A DNA stretch of 64,000 nt from Acidisoma cellulosilyticum (lineage in GTDB: Bacteria; Pseudomonadota; Alphaproteobacteria; Acetobacterales; Acetobacteraceae): NCBI RefSeq assembly GCF_020621385.1, contig NZ_JAESVA010000005.1, positions 62,001-126,000 on the forward strand, given 5' to 3'. The number at the start of each line of letters is the position of its first letter. Position 1 is the stretch's first letter. Under the pieces are notes generated by a model. The model had not been told where the DNA came from and searched no databases. It saw nothing but the letters and a program-made list of their open reading frames with translations. Position numbers and translations under genes: made by a program. Of the stretch, positions 1 to 7,871 are shown piece after piece.

Positions 1-1
1 A

Positions 2-487
2 ACCGCCTGGTCGCCCGCCGTGCTGTGGAGCTTTCTCGCGGCCTTCCTGGCGACGGCCGCCATGTGGTGGATCTATTTCGATACCGGGGCCGAGCGCGGT
101 AGCGAGCATATCGCGCGTGCCGAGGATCCGGGGCGCATCGCGCGCGTCCTCTATACCTATGTTCATGCGATTATCGTCGCGGCCGTTATTCTGGGGGCTG
201 TCGGAGACGAGATGACCCTGGCCGAAGCCAGCAAGCCCGCCGGTGCGCCGGCGCTGCTTGTCCTGCTCGGCGCACCCATCCTGTTTCTGATGGGCAATAT
301 CGCATTCAAACAGGCGCTTATCGGGCGGCTACCACTGTCGCATCTGGTCGGCCTTGCTCTCATGATCGTGGTCGCTTTGTGGTCGGCGGGGCAGAGCATG
401 CTGGCCGTCAATCTGGCGACCAGCGGTGTGCTGATCGTCGTCGCGATCTGGGAAAGCCGGTCCTACCGCCGGCCGATGTCGCGCTGA
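2..487 (+). CDS. LtrA-like membrane protein, C-terminal part (5' end outside window)
   Basis: The reading frame is open from the first bases, so this is the C-terminal part of a longer gene. About 160 residues remain, with roughly four hydrophobic segments separated by short loops. The sequence after the first segment (an IYFDTGAERGSEH stretch, then a histidine in YVHAIIVAAV) resembles the low-temperature-requirement A family of multi-pass membrane proteins. The molecular function of that family is not settled. A GTG at 20 could be mistaken for a start, but the frame continues upstream with compatible sequence. The gene ends in a basic tail and is followed by a palindromic intergenic repeat. 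The family assignment is by pattern recognition only. Confidence 0.7.
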   Translation, partial: TAWSPAVLWSFLAAFLATAAMWWIYFDTGAERGSEHIARAEDPGRIARVLYTYVHAIIVAAVILGAVGDEMTLAEASKPAGAPALLVLLGAPILFLMGNIAFKQALIGRLPLSHLVGLALMIVVALWSAGQSMLAVNLATSGVLIVVAIWESRSYRRPMSR

Positions 488-525
488 GACAAGCCGGCGC
501 GGTTTGATGAGGCGGCCCGGCATCG

Positions 526-634
526 CTAGAGCAGATCACAGTCAGATGGAATCATCTGACTGTGTGAAGATGCTCGCAAAAACAATAATCTAGAGCGGTA
601 TCTGCGAGTGTAAGCGAGCAGGAAACGCTCTAGA
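526..634. repeat. Palindromic intergenic repeat (REP/MITE-like)
   Basis: This stretch between the LtrA-like gene and nagB is built from inverted repeats. A perfect 12-bp stem, CACAGTCAGATG at 537-548 and CATCTGACTGTG at 553-564, has a GAAT loop. A second 9-bp pair is TCTAGAGCG at 589-597 and CGCTCTAGA at 626-634. The left edge, CTAGAGC at 526-532, matches the inside of the second pair, so the unit has CTAGAGC-type ends. Elements of this design are dispersed in many alphaproteobacterial genomes. No second copy is visible in this window, so its mobility is inference. Confidence 0.6.
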
Positions 635-677
635 AGACGCGCTATCGGATGCCATCGGATTTTTGGGACGGGATTTT

Positions 678-1400
678 ATGCAGATCGAATGGACGGCAGG
701 ACCAGAGGAATTTGCCGCGCGGGCGGCGGCCCATGTGGTTGATTGTCTGGCCGAAATCGACACACCGGCGATCGCGCTCCCGACCGGCATGACGCCCGTC
801 GGGCTCTATCGGCAGTTGCTTGCCCTGCAAGCGGAAGGCGAGGTCGATCTCGGCCAGGGCTATTACTTCAATCTCGATGAATATGTCGGTGTCGCGCAGG
901 CCGACAGCCACAGCTTTGCGACGTTTCTAGGCCGGTATTTTCTCGACGCATCCCTGATTCCGGCGGACCATATCCGCCTGCTGCAAGGTGACGCAGGCGA
1001 TATCGCGGCCGAGGCCCGCGCCCATGACGCGGCGGTTGCCGCGCGTGGCGGGCTGGACCTGGCGATCCTGGGCCTTGGCGGCAATGGTCATATCGCCTTC
1101 AACGAGCCGGGCGTCGCCTGGACCGACGGCACCCATATCGTGCCGCTGACGGACGAGACGCGGGCCGCCAACGCTGCCTATTTCGAGGACGGATTCACGG
1201 TGCCGAGCCAGGGCGTGACCATGGGTATCGGCATGCTGCGCTCGGCGAGGCGTATTCTGCTGATGGTCTCGGGCGCCGCGAAGGCGGAAGCGCTCACCAT
1301 GCTGCTTGCCGGCAAAACGGATCCGGCCTGGCCGGTGACGGCGCTATGCGGCCATCCCGATCTGATCCTGGTGGCGGATGAGGCCTTGCGCCCGGCATGA
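678..1400 (+). CDS. nagB: Glucosamine-6-phosphate deaminase / 6-phosphogluconolactonase family protein
   Basis: The 240-residue cytosolic protein has the NagB/RpiA fold signature. Near the N-terminus are ALPTGMTPVGLY (phosphate binding) and FNLDEYVG, with D67 as the likely catalytic aspartate. The GLGGNGHIAFNEP motif around residues 132-144 supplies H138 and E143. Glucosamine-6-phosphate deaminase converts GlcN-6-P to fructose-6-P and ammonia in amino-sugar use. I chose ATG 678 because a GGGACGGGA purine tract lies just upstream; the in-frame TTG at 663 is less likely. The stop overlaps the start of the next gene, so the two are probably co-translated. Other members of the superfamily are sugar lactonases, so the substrate is not fully certain. 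Confidence 0.8.
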   Translation: MQIEWTAGPEEFAARAAAHVVDCLAEIDTPAIALPTGMTPVGLYRQLLALQAEGEVDLGQGYYFNLDEYVGVAQADSHSFATFLGRYFLDASLIPADHIRLLQGDAGDIAAEARAHDAAVAARGGLDLAILGLGGNGHIAFNEPGVAWTDGTHIVPLTDETRAANAAYFEDGFTVPSQGVTMGIGMLRSARRILLMVSGAAKAEALTMLLAGKTDPAWPVTALCGHPDLILVADEALRPA

Positions 1401-1855
1401 AACCGATGGTTGCGGCGGTCGGCTTTCTGCTGCTGAGCGCCATGCCGGCGCTGGCCGCCAATATGGCGCTCTGCGGTCCGACCGAGACCGATGCGGCGCC
1501 GCGACCGCTGCCGCAAAGGCTGATCGACATGGCGCGCACAAGCTTCGGCTATACGCAGATGCCGGCTGATGTCGTCACCCGCATGACGGTTTTCCGCTGT
1601 GCGGCAGGGCAGCCATTGCTCTGCAGCCTGGGCGCTAATCTTCCCTGCGGCAAGGCGAATGCGGCCAGCAGCCTGCCGGCCGTCACTCAATATTGCGCGG
1701 CCAACCCGCAATCGGATGTCGTACCGGCCTATGTGGCCGGCCATGACAGCCTCTACCAATGGCGCTGCGCTGACGGCCGCGCCCTGGCCAGCAGCCCGGC
1801 CGCCTTAGACGCCCAGGGCTATTTTGCCGAGTATTGGAAAGCAGTTAACCCGTGA
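1397..1855 (+). CDS. Small exported hypothetical protein
   Basis: The 152-residue protein opens with a classical signal peptide: a KP start, a hydrophobic core, then an ALAA cleavage site near residue 21. The mature part has about seven cysteines, including CGPTE near its start and CADGR near its end, suggesting disulfide bonds in the periplasm. It starts with an ATGA overlap on the preceding deaminase, so expression is likely coupled. I do not recognise the family and assign no function. Confidence 0.65.
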   Translation: MKPMVAAVGFLLLSAMPALAANMALCGPTETDAAPRPLPQRLIDMARTSFGYTQMPADVVTRMTVFRCAAGQPLLCSLGANLPCGKANAASSLPAVTQYCAANPQSDVVPAYVAGHDSLYQWRCADGRALASSPAALDAQGYFAEYWKAVNP

Positions 1856-1858
1856 GGG

Positions 1859-2305
1859 TTACTCGGCCGGCGGCGTCATCGGGCCGCAGAGCTTAGCCAG
1901 CTCCTCGTCGGGATCGTAATAGGGTGCATCGACACCTTTGGTGTGATGGGACGTCCATTCCACAAAGAAGGGGCGCCAGGCGGTCTGAGTATTGTGCTTG
2001 TCGCGATAGGTCACGAATCCGCAGAGCGCCACGCTTTTGCCGTCCGATTCGAACGCGCCGGTGAATTTGGCGCTGCTCGGATGCGCGACTGAACTCGCGA
2101 TATAGGCTTCGGCCAGATCCTGCACCTTGCCATGCGGCGGCGTCACGATCGTGCGCGCCTTGAAGGCGGCCTGGCTCTCGGGCGTTACCTGAACGGCGGT
2201 GGCCTTGCTGATATAGGGCTGGGGATAGACCTGCGGGCCAGAACCGGCGCAGGCAGCGAGTGGGCCAGCAAGCAGAGCGAGCATTGCGATCGGACGGTAG
2301 TTCAT
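1859..2305 (-). CDS. Small lipoprotein of unknown function
   Basis: Taking ATG at 2305, the product is 148 residues with a lipoprotein signal peptide ending in a clear lipobox, LAAC, followed by AGSG. The mature domain is predicted to be anchored in the outer or inner membrane facing the periplasm. It contains a YRDKHNTQT stretch and two further cysteines. An in-frame start at 2365 would add a hydrophilic leader in front of the signal peptide and is rejected. It converges on the exported protein gene, with only a few bases between the stops. No family was recognised. Confidence 0.65.
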   Translation of the reverse strand: MNYRPIAMLALLAGPLAACAGSGPQVYPQPYISKATAVQVTPESQAAFKARTIVTPPHGKVQDLAEAYIASSVAHPSSAKFTGAFESDGKSVALCGFVTYRDKHNTQTAWRPFFVEWTSHHTKGVDAPYYDPDEELAKLCGPMTPPAE

Positions 2306-2459
2306 GACGCGCTTCCCCAGAAAGCCGATAGAGTGAATCGAACTTCTTATCGAGCTTTGCTCCATAAGGGATCGCTGTGCCTAGCCCAAGACTCAGCTTT
2401 CTTGTTTATTCCCCCCGCGATTGGGCTATAGGAGCATCCGTCCTAAGCGAGTAGGTCTG

Positions 2460-4232
2460 GTGGCCGTTACTGACCCAGAGATTATTATCCGTCTGACGAA
2501 AACCCTGCCCAAAGCCCTTACGGCAGGGCTAGGTTTCGTGCGGCACCGTCTCGCTATTTTCATCATTGCCCTCATTGCCGTTATGGGTGCCTCGACCCTC
2601 GTCGCTTTCTTCGTCAGCCGCGACGATCAGGCTCAGCTGCGCGACTATATCTGGACGACCCGCGACATCCGGATGTTGCAATTCGCGCTGCTCGATACCC
2701 AAAGCGGTGTCAGTGGCGTTGTCCTGTCAGGCAGCCAGTCCACGGCCTTCGCCACATTCGTCCGCGGTATGAGCGAGCTCAACGCCGTCGATGCCGGTGT
2801 TTTTCAGGTCGTCGACGATCATGCTTTCCATAGTGGCGGCGGTGGCCAGACCCCGCACCCGGTGACGGATCGCGTCAACACCTTGCGGGATGCCTGGGCG
2901 ACCGCCGTCATGCTCGGCATGGACCATCAGCAGGCCGCTGCCCAAGCGGTGCTGGACAAGGCCCATACCGCGCAGGTGATGACTGAGCTGCAAATGATCA
3001 TGCGGTCCTATCTCGGCTACCGGAGCGACAAGGTCGATGCGGAATGGGACCGGATTGCCGAAGGTGAGGCGCTTGTTCTGCTGATCAATCTCCTCGGCGC
3101 GATGATTGCGATTGCCGCCACCTCCTTCGCCTTTGCGTCCAGCCGGCGGGAGGCAAAGGGGCGCGAAGCCGCGATCAGTGCCAGCCTGTTGGCGCGGCGG
3201 GAGGTCGAGACCTTGTTCGGCATGACGGAAATCCTGCAAAGTGCGGCGAGCAGCGAGGATGCCTACGCCGTGCTGCGGGCAACGGCGCTGGATCTTCTGG
3301 GCGATTTCGGCGGTGCGCTATACGTCTTCAACAATTCCCGCGACCGGCTTGATTTCGCGACCGAATGGGGGCCGTCGGCCGCCGATACGCCGCCGCTTCA
3401 TATTGCGCCGGACAGCTGCTGGGCGCTGAAGCGCGGCAAGCCGCATCTGAACGGGCGCGGGGAGCAGGCGCTGCGATGCGCGCATACCGATTGTTCCAGC
3501 ATCGCCTTCGAAATCCCCATCGTCGCGCGCGGTGAGATTCACGGCCTTCTGGTGCTGCGGGGCGACGGGCTTCGGGATGCCGAGACGCTGAAGCGTATTC
3601 AGCCCATCGCCATCGCGTTGGCCGACGCCATGTCGCTTGCGCTGTCGAACATCGTGCTCAGAGAGCGGTTGCGGAACCAGGCCCTGCGCGATCCCTTGAC
3701 CAGTCTTTATAATCGCCGCTTCCTCGAAGAAATGCTGGAGCGTTTGACGACGGATGCCGAGCGGCGTCGGGCGCCGGTCGCGGCTATCATGATGGACCTT
3801 GACCACTTCAAGAACCTCAATGACCGCTACGGCCATGCCGCCGGCGATCTGGCGCTGCGCGACACCGCAAGCGTGGTTCTGGCGTCTCTCCGGCCAGCCG
3901 ATATCGCCTGCCGCTACGGTGGTGAGGAATTGGCGATCCTGCTGCCCGATACGACGCTGGATGTGGCGATGGCCCGTGCCGAGCAGATCCGCGTCGCGAT
4001 CAGTGCGACGACCTCCAACGGCATCACGGTCACGGCCTCCTTCGGCGTCGCCTCAATGCCCGAGAATTGCAGCCGCGCGAGTGAGCTGCTGCCGACGGCG
4101 GACAAGGCGCTTTACCGCGCCAAGGACGAAGGGCGGGATCGGGTGGTGGGCGCGCCCTTGCGGCCGTCCGCCGAGATTCTGCAGCTTACCCATGCCGGCT
4201 GGAACCTGGACGGCAAGCGCGCCGGGGACTGA
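2460..4232 (+). CDS. Membrane-anchored diguanylate cyclase (CHASE3-like sensor, GAF, GGDEF)
   Basis: The protein of about 590 residues makes cyclic di-GMP from two GTP. An N-terminal membrane segment is followed by a periplasmic helical sensor resembling CHASE3, a second membrane segment, a GAF-like domain and a C-terminal GGDEF domain. The active-site loop reads GGEEL at about residues 487-491, a functional variant of GGDEF. An RPAD motif (RxxD) sits five residues before it, at about 478-481. That is the allosteric I-site, so product inhibition is expected. The start is uncertain: GTG 2460 has a weak GAGTAGGT upstream, whereas TTG 2421 would add 13 residues and has no visible ribosome-binding site. 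It stands alone and converges on selO. Confidence 0.88.
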   Translation: MAVTDPEIIIRLTKTLPKALTAGLGFVRHRLAIFIIALIAVMGASTLVAFFVSRDDQAQLRDYIWTTRDIRMLQFALLDTQSGVSGVVLSGSQSTAFATFVRGMSELNAVDAGVFQVVDDHAFHSGGGGQTPHPVTDRVNTLRDAWATAVMLGMDHQQAAAQAVLDKAHTAQVMTELQMIMRSYLGYRSDKVDAEWDRIAEGEALVLLINLLGAMIAIAATSFAFASSRREAKGREAAISASLLARREVETLFGMTEILQSAASSEDAYAVLRATALDLLGDFGGALYVFNNSRDRLDFATEWGPSAADTPPLHIAPDSCWALKRGKPHLNGRGEQALRCAHTDCSSIAFEIPIVARGEIHGLLVLRGDGLRDAETLKRIQPIAIALADAMSLALSNIVLRERLRNQALRDPLTSLYNRRFLEEMLERLTTDAERRRAPVAAIMMDLDHFKNLNDRYGHAAGDLALRDTASVVLASLRPADIACRYGGEELAILLPDTTLDVAMARAEQIRVAISATTSNGITVTASFGVASMPENCSRASELLPTADKALYRAKDEGRDRVVGAPLRPSAEILQLTHAGWNLDGKRAGD

Positions 4233-4278
4233 GCGGCGACTATTCTGTCGGACAAAGCGCGCGGGGTCTTCGGTCGCG

Positions 4279-5751
4279 TTAAGTCCCGCAGAAGGTCTGC
4301 AGCACGCGCTCATCCGTGACGGGCGGTAGGGTGTAGTCCTCCTGGCCGGGTTGATCATCATAAGGCTTAGCCAGAACCGTCAGGAAACGTTCGAAGGGGC
4401 CGAAATCCTGTGTCTCAACAGCTGCGGCGATGACACGCTCCATCTGATGATTGCGGGGAATGAAGGCCGGGTTGACGGCGCGCATTGATTCCCGAACTTC
4501 GGCCGGGTCGCGACCGTCGGCTTCCTGCAACTGGCGCCAGCGCGGCAGCCAGCTATCCAGCGCTCCGGCATTCTCACCAAACAGAGCGCGCAGCGCCGCA
4601 TCCTCGCCCATCACCACATCACCGAGCGCCCGGAAGGTGAGCGTGAAATCGGCCGCGTGTTGTGACATCAGCGTCAGCAGGGCATGGGCGCAGGAGACAT
4701 GCTCCTCCCGATCCGGCGAGAGGCCGATCTTGCGGCAGAGCCCGGCATCATAGGCGGATTGAAAACGCGGCACATAGACGCCCAAAGCGTCCTTGGCTTC
4801 GGCGAGGCCCGTTTCCTCGTCTGCGCCCAGCAGCGGGATCAGCGCTTCGGCCAGCCGGGTCAGGTTCCAGAACCCGATATTGGGCTGGTTGCCATAGGCG
4901 TAGCGGCCCTGATGGTCGATGGAACTCAGCACACGCCGGCTGTCATATTCGTCCATGAAGGCGCAGGGGCCAAAATCGATCGTCTCGCCCGAGATCGTGG
5001 TATTGTCCGTATTCATCACGCCATGGATGAAGCCGATATGCAGCCAGCGGGCGATGAGATCGGCCTGCGCCAGACAAACGCTTTCCAGTAGGGCGCGATA
5101 GGCATTGTCGGCCAAAGCGGCCTGCGGATAGTGGCGGGCGATGGCGTAATCGGCCAGGATCTTCAACGCTTCGGTGTCACCCTGTGCCGCGAAATACTGA
5201 AAGGTGCCGACGCGCAGATGGCTGGCGGCGACGCGCGTGAAAATGGCGCCGGGCAGAAGCCGTTCCCGCCGCACCGTTTCACCTGTCAGGACAGCCGCGA
5301 GTGCCCGCGTCGTTGGCAGGCCGAGCGCGGCCATGGCCTCGCTCACCACATATTCGCGCAAAACCGGCCCGAGGGCCGCGCGCCCGTCACCCCGGCGGGA
5401 GAAGGGGGTCGGGCCTGACCCTTTAAGCTGGATGTCCCGTCGACCGTCGCGCCCGACCACTTCACCCAGCAGCATGGCGCGGCCGTCACCCAATTGCGGA
5501 GAGAAGCCGCCGAATTGATGTCCGGCATAGGCCTGGGCCAAAGGCTCCGACCCCTTCGCCACCGCATTGCCGGCGAGGATGGCAATACCCTCCGGGCTTT
5601 CCAGCTGCGCCGGGTCAAGCCCCAGGCTTTCCGCCAGCGCGTGGTTGATGCGGATCAGGCGCGGGGCAGGCACAGGCTCTGGCACCATCTTCACATAGAA
5701 GCGGTCCGGCAGACGGGCATAGGTATTGTCGAAGGGGATCTGCACGGACAT
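4279..5751 (-). CDS. selO: SelO/YdiU protein adenylyltransferase
   Basis: The 490-residue protein belongs to the SelO (UPF0061) pseudokinase family, which transfers AMP from ATP to Ser, Thr or Tyr of target proteins and is linked to redox stress. Recognisable landmarks are AYAGHQFGGFSPQLGDGRA, the LKGSGPTPFSRRGDGRA loop with the nucleotide-binding lysine, and the MNTDNTTISGETIDFGPCAF metal-binding region. The protein ends TFCGT. Eukaryotic SelO has selenocysteine near this position, and most bacteria have the cysteine seen here at 488. Length is normal for the family. A methyltransferase gene lies 30 bp upstream on the same strand and may share its transcript. Confidence 0.93.
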   Translation of the reverse strand: MSVQIPFDNTYARLPDRFYVKMVPEPVPAPRLIRINHALAESLGLDPAQLESPEGIAILAGNAVAKGSEPLAQAYAGHQFGGFSPQLGDGRAMLLGEVVGRDGRRDIQLKGSGPTPFSRRGDGRAALGPVLREYVVSEAMAALGLPTTRALAAVLTGETVRRERLLPGAIFTRVAASHLRVGTFQYFAAQGDTEALKILADYAIARHYPQAALADNAYRALLESVCLAQADLIARWLHIGFIHGVMNTDNTTISGETIDFGPCAFMDEYDSRRVLSSIDHQGRYAYGNQPNIGFWNLTRLAEALIPLLGADEETGLAEAKDALGVYVPRFQSAYDAGLCRKIGLSPDREEHVSCAHALLTLMSQHAADFTLTFRALGDVVMGEDAALRALFGENAGALDSWLPRWRQLQEADGRDPAEVRESMRAVNPAFIPRNHQMERVIAAAVETQDFGPFERFLTVLAKPYDDQPGQEDYTLPPVTDERVLQTFCGT

Positions 5752-5781
5752 GGACCGAACTCCGGTAACGGGCGATAAGGC

Positions 5782-6615
5782 CTAGGCATTGGCCGCACTG
5801 ACGACCCAGACCGCAGCCGGCATCATCACGCCCTCCGCTGTCAGATAGGCGGACAGAGCCTCGCGGACAACGTGCTGCACAGGACCGGCAAGGTCCGGAT
5901 TTTCGCGCAGCACGGCGGCCAGCGGCCCGACGCGGCCGGTCAGCGCCAGGGTTTCATCCAACCCGCCGCTGCCGATCAGCGTATCGAAGGGCGTGATAGT
6001 GATGGCGCTGAAACCTGCATCGGACAGAATGCCGCGCACGCGATCCGGGTTGGCGAAGGCAAAGGGGCCGGGGGCCAGCGGATCACGCTCCGGCTGCGGC
6101 GGCAGCAGGGGGAGTGCGGCCTGAAACGGTACGCTCATCCATGGGTTTTCCGTCGCAGGGCGCCAGCAGACGAATGTGATGCGCCCACCCGGTTTGAGCA
6201 TACGGCGGATATTGGCGAAGGCGGCGGTTGGGTCGTTAAAGAACATGACGCCGAAACGGGAGAAGGCAGCATCGAAGCGGGCTTCCCCCAGGTCCGCCGT
6301 CTGCGCATCGGCCAAGGTAAAGACTGGCGCGGCTGGGCTGTCCGCCGCGCGGGAGCGGGCAACCGCCAGCATGGGCTCGGAAATATCGAGGCCGAGGACG
6401 GAGCCTGTTTCGCCGACGGCGCCAGCGAGAGCGAAACTGGTATCGCCGCAGCCACAGCCGATATCCAGCACCGCCTCGCCCGGCTGGGGTGAGAGGACCT
6501 GCATGCCGGCCGCGCCCAAGGGCCGCAACTGCCGGTCAAGCTGGGCCTGATGTTCTGCCCAGGTCAGCCCAGCGACCGTGTTCCAGAATTCGGTCTGGGC
6601 CGCATTATCGCTCAT
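5782..6615 (-). CDS. Class I SAM-dependent methyltransferase
   Basis: The 277-residue protein has the Rossmann-type SAM-binding motif VLDIGCGCGDTSFALA at about residues 49-64, and an LGLDISEPML acidic loop for the SAM ribose. A LADAQTADL segment contacts the adenine, and a MLKPGGRI motif ends the core. It is typical of methyltransferase_11/25 proteins acting on small molecules. The substrate cannot be deduced. It lies just upstream of selO and about 50 bp after the end of the catabolic operon, so it may receive read-through from that operon. Confidence 0.85.
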   Translation of the reverse strand: MSDNAAQTEFWNTVAGLTWAEHQAQLDRQLRPLGAAGMQVLSPQPGEAVLDIGCGCGDTSFALAGAVGETGSVLGLDISEPMLAVARSRAADSPAAPVFTLADAQTADLGEARFDAAFSRFGVMFFNDPTAAFANIRRMLKPGGRITFVCWRPATENPWMSVPFQAALPLLPPQPERDPLAPGPFAFANPDRVRGILSDAGFSAITITPFDTLIGSGGLDETLALTGRVGPLAAVLRENPDLAGPVQHVVREALSAYLTAEGVMMPAAVWVVSAANA

Positions 6616-6666
6616 GTCTCATCCCGCTCCGCTTTGCCGGTGCAGGATGGCACGCTGCACGATGCG

Positions 6667-7446
6667 TTACGAGGCTGCCGCCTCCGTCAGAAATTCCGAG
6701 GATTGCGCCACGAAGCCGAAGCACTGTTTCACGTTATAGACGGTTGCGGCAAAGCAGTAGTCGGGCGAGGTGGTCGCACTGCAATCTTCCAGAAGAATGC
6801 AGTCATAGCCGAGGCAACTGGCGTCCAGCAGCGTGCCCAGCACGCATTGATCGACATTCACGCCCGCGAATAGCAACGTGGTGACAGCGAGATTGCGCAG
6901 AATGCTGTCGAGTTCCGTATCCCAAAAGCCCGACATGCGGAATTTGGCGACATGGATGTCGCCCGGTTCGGGTGCCAGTTCATCGACCACGGCGGCGGAC
7001 CAACTGCCGTCTTCCAGCACATGCGCGCCGGAACCGGGCAAAGGGTCGCCGATGCCGGTGCCGATGCCGGTCGGCTTATAGACATGCAGCAGCTTGGGCG
7101 GCAGGTTGAGCCGATCCGGCCGGTTGCCCCAGTTAAGCCAGAGCACAGGCACATCGGCCTTGCGCAAGGCGGGCAGAAGCTTCGCCAGATGCGGGATGGG
7201 CGCCCGCGCGGGTGTGACATCAACCCCGATATGGCCAAGCCAGCCTTCCGGGTGGCAGAAGTCATTCTGCATATCCACGACGATGATGGCGGTTTTTGTC
7301 AGATCGAGCGTCAGACGCTGGGGTGCTGCCTCGATCCGCAATGGACGCTCTGCCATCGGCGTGCGGCGAAGATCGACCTCGGTGGCCGAGACGCGCCACT
7401 GGTTGCGCGGGCTTGACCCGAGCGGGATCAGGGTCGCGTCACTCAC
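6667..7446 (-). CDS. Isochorismatase-superfamily cysteine hydrolase (ureide/amide hydrolase candidate)
   Basis: The 259-residue protein has the Asp-Lys-Cys triad of the isochorismatase-like amidases. The aspartate lies in IIVVDMQNDFC, the lysine in HVAKFRMSGF and the nucleophilic cysteine in FAGVNVDQCV. Relatives in this superfamily include the ureidoacrylate amidohydrolase RutB and biuret hydrolase, which release carbamate or ammonia from ureides. It is the last gene of a ten-gene operon. The cupin stop overlaps its GTG start as GTGA. Context with ureidoglycolate lyase and a cyclic amidohydrolase makes cleavage of a linear ureide plausible, but the exact substrate is inference. Confidence 0.8.
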   Translation of the reverse strand: MSDATLIPLGSSPRNQWRVSATEVDLRRTPMAERPLRIEAAPQRLTLDLTKTAIIVVDMQNDFCHPEGWLGHIGVDVTPARAPIPHLAKLLPALRKADVPVLWLNWGNRPDRLNLPPKLLHVYKPTGIGTGIGDPLPGSGAHVLEDGSWSAAVVDELAPEPGDIHVAKFRMSGFWDTELDSILRNLAVTTLLFAGVNVDQCVLGTLLDASCLGYDCILLEDCSATTSPDYCFAATVYNVKQCFGFVAQSSEFLTEAAAS

Positions 7447-7871
7447 GGGACGGAGCCTCCGAGCACGGCGAGGTCTTCCGCGTCCAGTTCAACCGGCGAA
7501 CCGCTGCGAATAAGCTCCGCAAAACCCTCGTTCGGCGTCATCACCGTCAGGCAATAGAGTTTTGCAGTGCCGGTGTTGTGAACGATGTGTTCATTGCCCG
7601 GATGCAGCAGCAAAGCGTCGCCCTTCTTTAGCGGTGTTTCCTGGTCACCGCAGCGGGCAATGCCTTCGCCGGACAGGACATAGAAAAATTCATCGGCATG
7701 GGAATGTTCGTTGGGCGGCGTGGCGCCGCCGGGCGTGAAGATTTCGATGACGAAGACGTTCTTGATGGAGTCCTTCTCGGGGTCGAACAGGACCGCGAAA
7801 TAATTGGTATCATTGGGGCCGATGCGAAAGGCTTTCGCGGTTGCTGCTGCTTCCTTGCCGAAAGTCATCAT
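7443..7871 (-). CDS. Small cupin-domain protein
   Basis: The 142-residue protein is a single beta-barrel cupin. Motif 1 is HSHADEFFYVLSGEG and motif 2 is LHPGNEHIVHN, so the usual His-His-Glu-His metal site is present. Its role in the operon could be isomerisation or dioxygenation of an intermediate, or sensing. ATG 7871 follows a GGAG at good spacing and overlaps the CocE stop, so translation is coupled. The ORF opens further upstream, at 7925, but that part lies inside the neighbouring gene. Confidence 0.75.
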   Translation of the reverse strand: MMTFGKEAAATAKAFRIGPNDTNYFAVLFDPEKDSIKNVFVIEIFTPGGATPPNEHSHADEFFYVLSGEGIARCGDQETPLKKGDALLLHPGNEHIVHNTGTAKLYCLTVMTPNEGFAELIRSGSPVELDAEDLAVLGGSVP

